Assembly: GCA_934271195.1 (NCBI GenBank) | Contig: CAKQRB010000072.1 | Coordinates: 1-14,881 of the forward strand | From: an uncultured Alphaproteobacteria bacterium | GTDB taxonomy: Bacteria; Pseudomonadota; Alphaproteobacteria; RF32; CAG-239 | DNA length: 14,881 bases | Reading direction: 5' to 3' | Shown: one piece after another, positions 14,705 through 14,881 of the stretch | Layout: each line of letters starts with the position of its first letter | Position numbering within the stretch: the first letter of the stretch is position 1 | Made by a program: the position numbers and the translations under genes | The notes under the pieces: model-generated | Told to the model about the DNA's origin: nothing | Databases searched by the model: none | The model's input: only the letters and a program-made list of their open reading frames with translations

Positions 14705-14734
14705 ACTATAGCTCGTTCTCCTCCTTTGACTCAA
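14705..14734 (-). promoter_or_regulatory. Putative promoter of sppA
   Basis: On the minus strand TTGAGT (14729-14734; four of six) is followed after 18 bp by TATAGT (14705-14710; five of six). Transcription would start about 28 nt before the sppA ATG, leaving room for the GGAGG site. A terminator for the preceding transcript lies just upstream at 14756-14788, which supports a new transcription unit starting here. Confidence 0.5.
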
Positions 14735-14755
14735 GCCCTATTTTATTTCATAAAC

Positions 14756-14788
14756 AAAAAAGGAACCCCCACGTAAAACGTGGGGTTC
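14756..14788 (-). terminator. Strong Rho-independent terminator
   Basis: GAACCCC (14763-14769) plus ACGT (14771-14774) pairs with ACGT (14778-14781) plus GGGGTTC (14782-14788), an 11-bp stem with one bulged C and a 3-nt loop. On the minus strand it is followed by CC and six T (plus A run 14756-14761). It ends a minus-strand transcript that enters from beyond the right edge of the window. Confidence 0.85.
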
Positions 14789-14796
14789 TTCACATG

Positions 14797-14881
14797 CGGG
14801 TATAACCCTAACAGTGCCAGCGAACGCCTTAAGGGCGCATGACGGTCTGACAGGGCGAAAATTACTTGCTACCCGTAAACG
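14797..14881 (-). ncRNA. Possible structured small RNA, 3' part, unidentified
   Basis: The 85 bp before the terminator hold no open frame of note but can fold into a rod. On the minus strand CGGGTA (14875-14870) pairs with TACCCG (14802-14797), CCCT with AGGG, CAG with CTG, and GCGCC with GGCGT, closing on a short CTTAA apex near 14829-14833. Rod plus terminator gives a transcript of at least 120 nt if it starts near the window edge. This is typical of small regulatory RNAs, but it could equally be the 3' untranslated end of the next gene. I considered 6S RNA because of a vague resemblance (CCUUAA, and GGGUUAUACCC followed by GCAU), but cannot confirm it. It does not match the conserved cores of tmRNA, SRP RNA or RNase P that I know. 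Confidence 0.3.

Noticed and set aside
14757..14881. A tmRNA, SRP RNA or RNase P gene at the right edge
   Set aside because: None of their conserved cores (tRNA-like end with TTCGA, GGAAGGAAGC apical loop, or RNase P P4 segments) can be read in the visible part.

Overview
The window looks like chromosomal DNA of a Gram-negative, probably alphaproteobacterial, organism with moderately AT-rich DNA. The reasons are a lipid A/Kdo gene cluster (waaA, lpxK), a flagellar-switch FliN-type protein, and a complete gatC-gatA-gatB set for indirect aminoacyl-tRNA synthesis. The assignment to Alphaproteobacteria is inference; the sequence holds no rRNA or other decisive marker. No phage, transposase or CRISPR array is visible.

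Layout. Positions 1-1860 (minus) carry the first 620 codons of the Lon protease, cut by the window edge. A 300-bp divergent intergenic region rich in inverted repeats follows. On the plus strand come a small FliN/SpoA-domain protein, a DUF374-type acyltransferase, waaA (Kdo transferase) and lpxK (lipid A 4'-kinase), packed end to end as one operon (2162-5423). After an intergenic region with inverted repeats and a good sigma-70 promoter lies an unrecognised lysine-rich 434-residue protein with one membrane segment (5650-6954). Positions 6955-7502 hold tRNA-Ser(GCU) on the minus strand, its terminator, a second hairpin terminator, and a decayed copy of the tRNA 3' end plus terminator. A doubtful small lipoprotein ORF (7503-7790) follows.

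From 7835 to 14670 every gene is on the minus strand. Read 5' to 3' they are sppA, gatC, gatA, gatB, a Nudix hydrolase and a ZIP metal transporter. gatA-gatB-nudix-zip are tightly coupled and end at a bidirectional terminator (7791-7828). gatC is separated from gatA by 354 bp, most of which is a 126-bp tandem repeat (two nearly identical copies and a partial third). Its period is a multiple of three, one frame is open throughout, and each unit contains two inverted repeats. This is the most unusual object in the window. The right edge (14756-14881) holds a rod-like inverted-repeat structure running into a strong terminator on the minus strand, possibly the 3' part of an unidentified small RNA.

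How the genes fit together: the plus-strand operon finishes lipid A (4'-phosphorylation, Kdo addition and probably a late acylation). GatCAB makes Gln-tRNA(Gln) and/or Asn-tRNA(Asn). SppA clears signal peptides from the inner membrane and Lon handles cytoplasmic protein quality control. All functional calls come from motifs read by eye; no database search was run.
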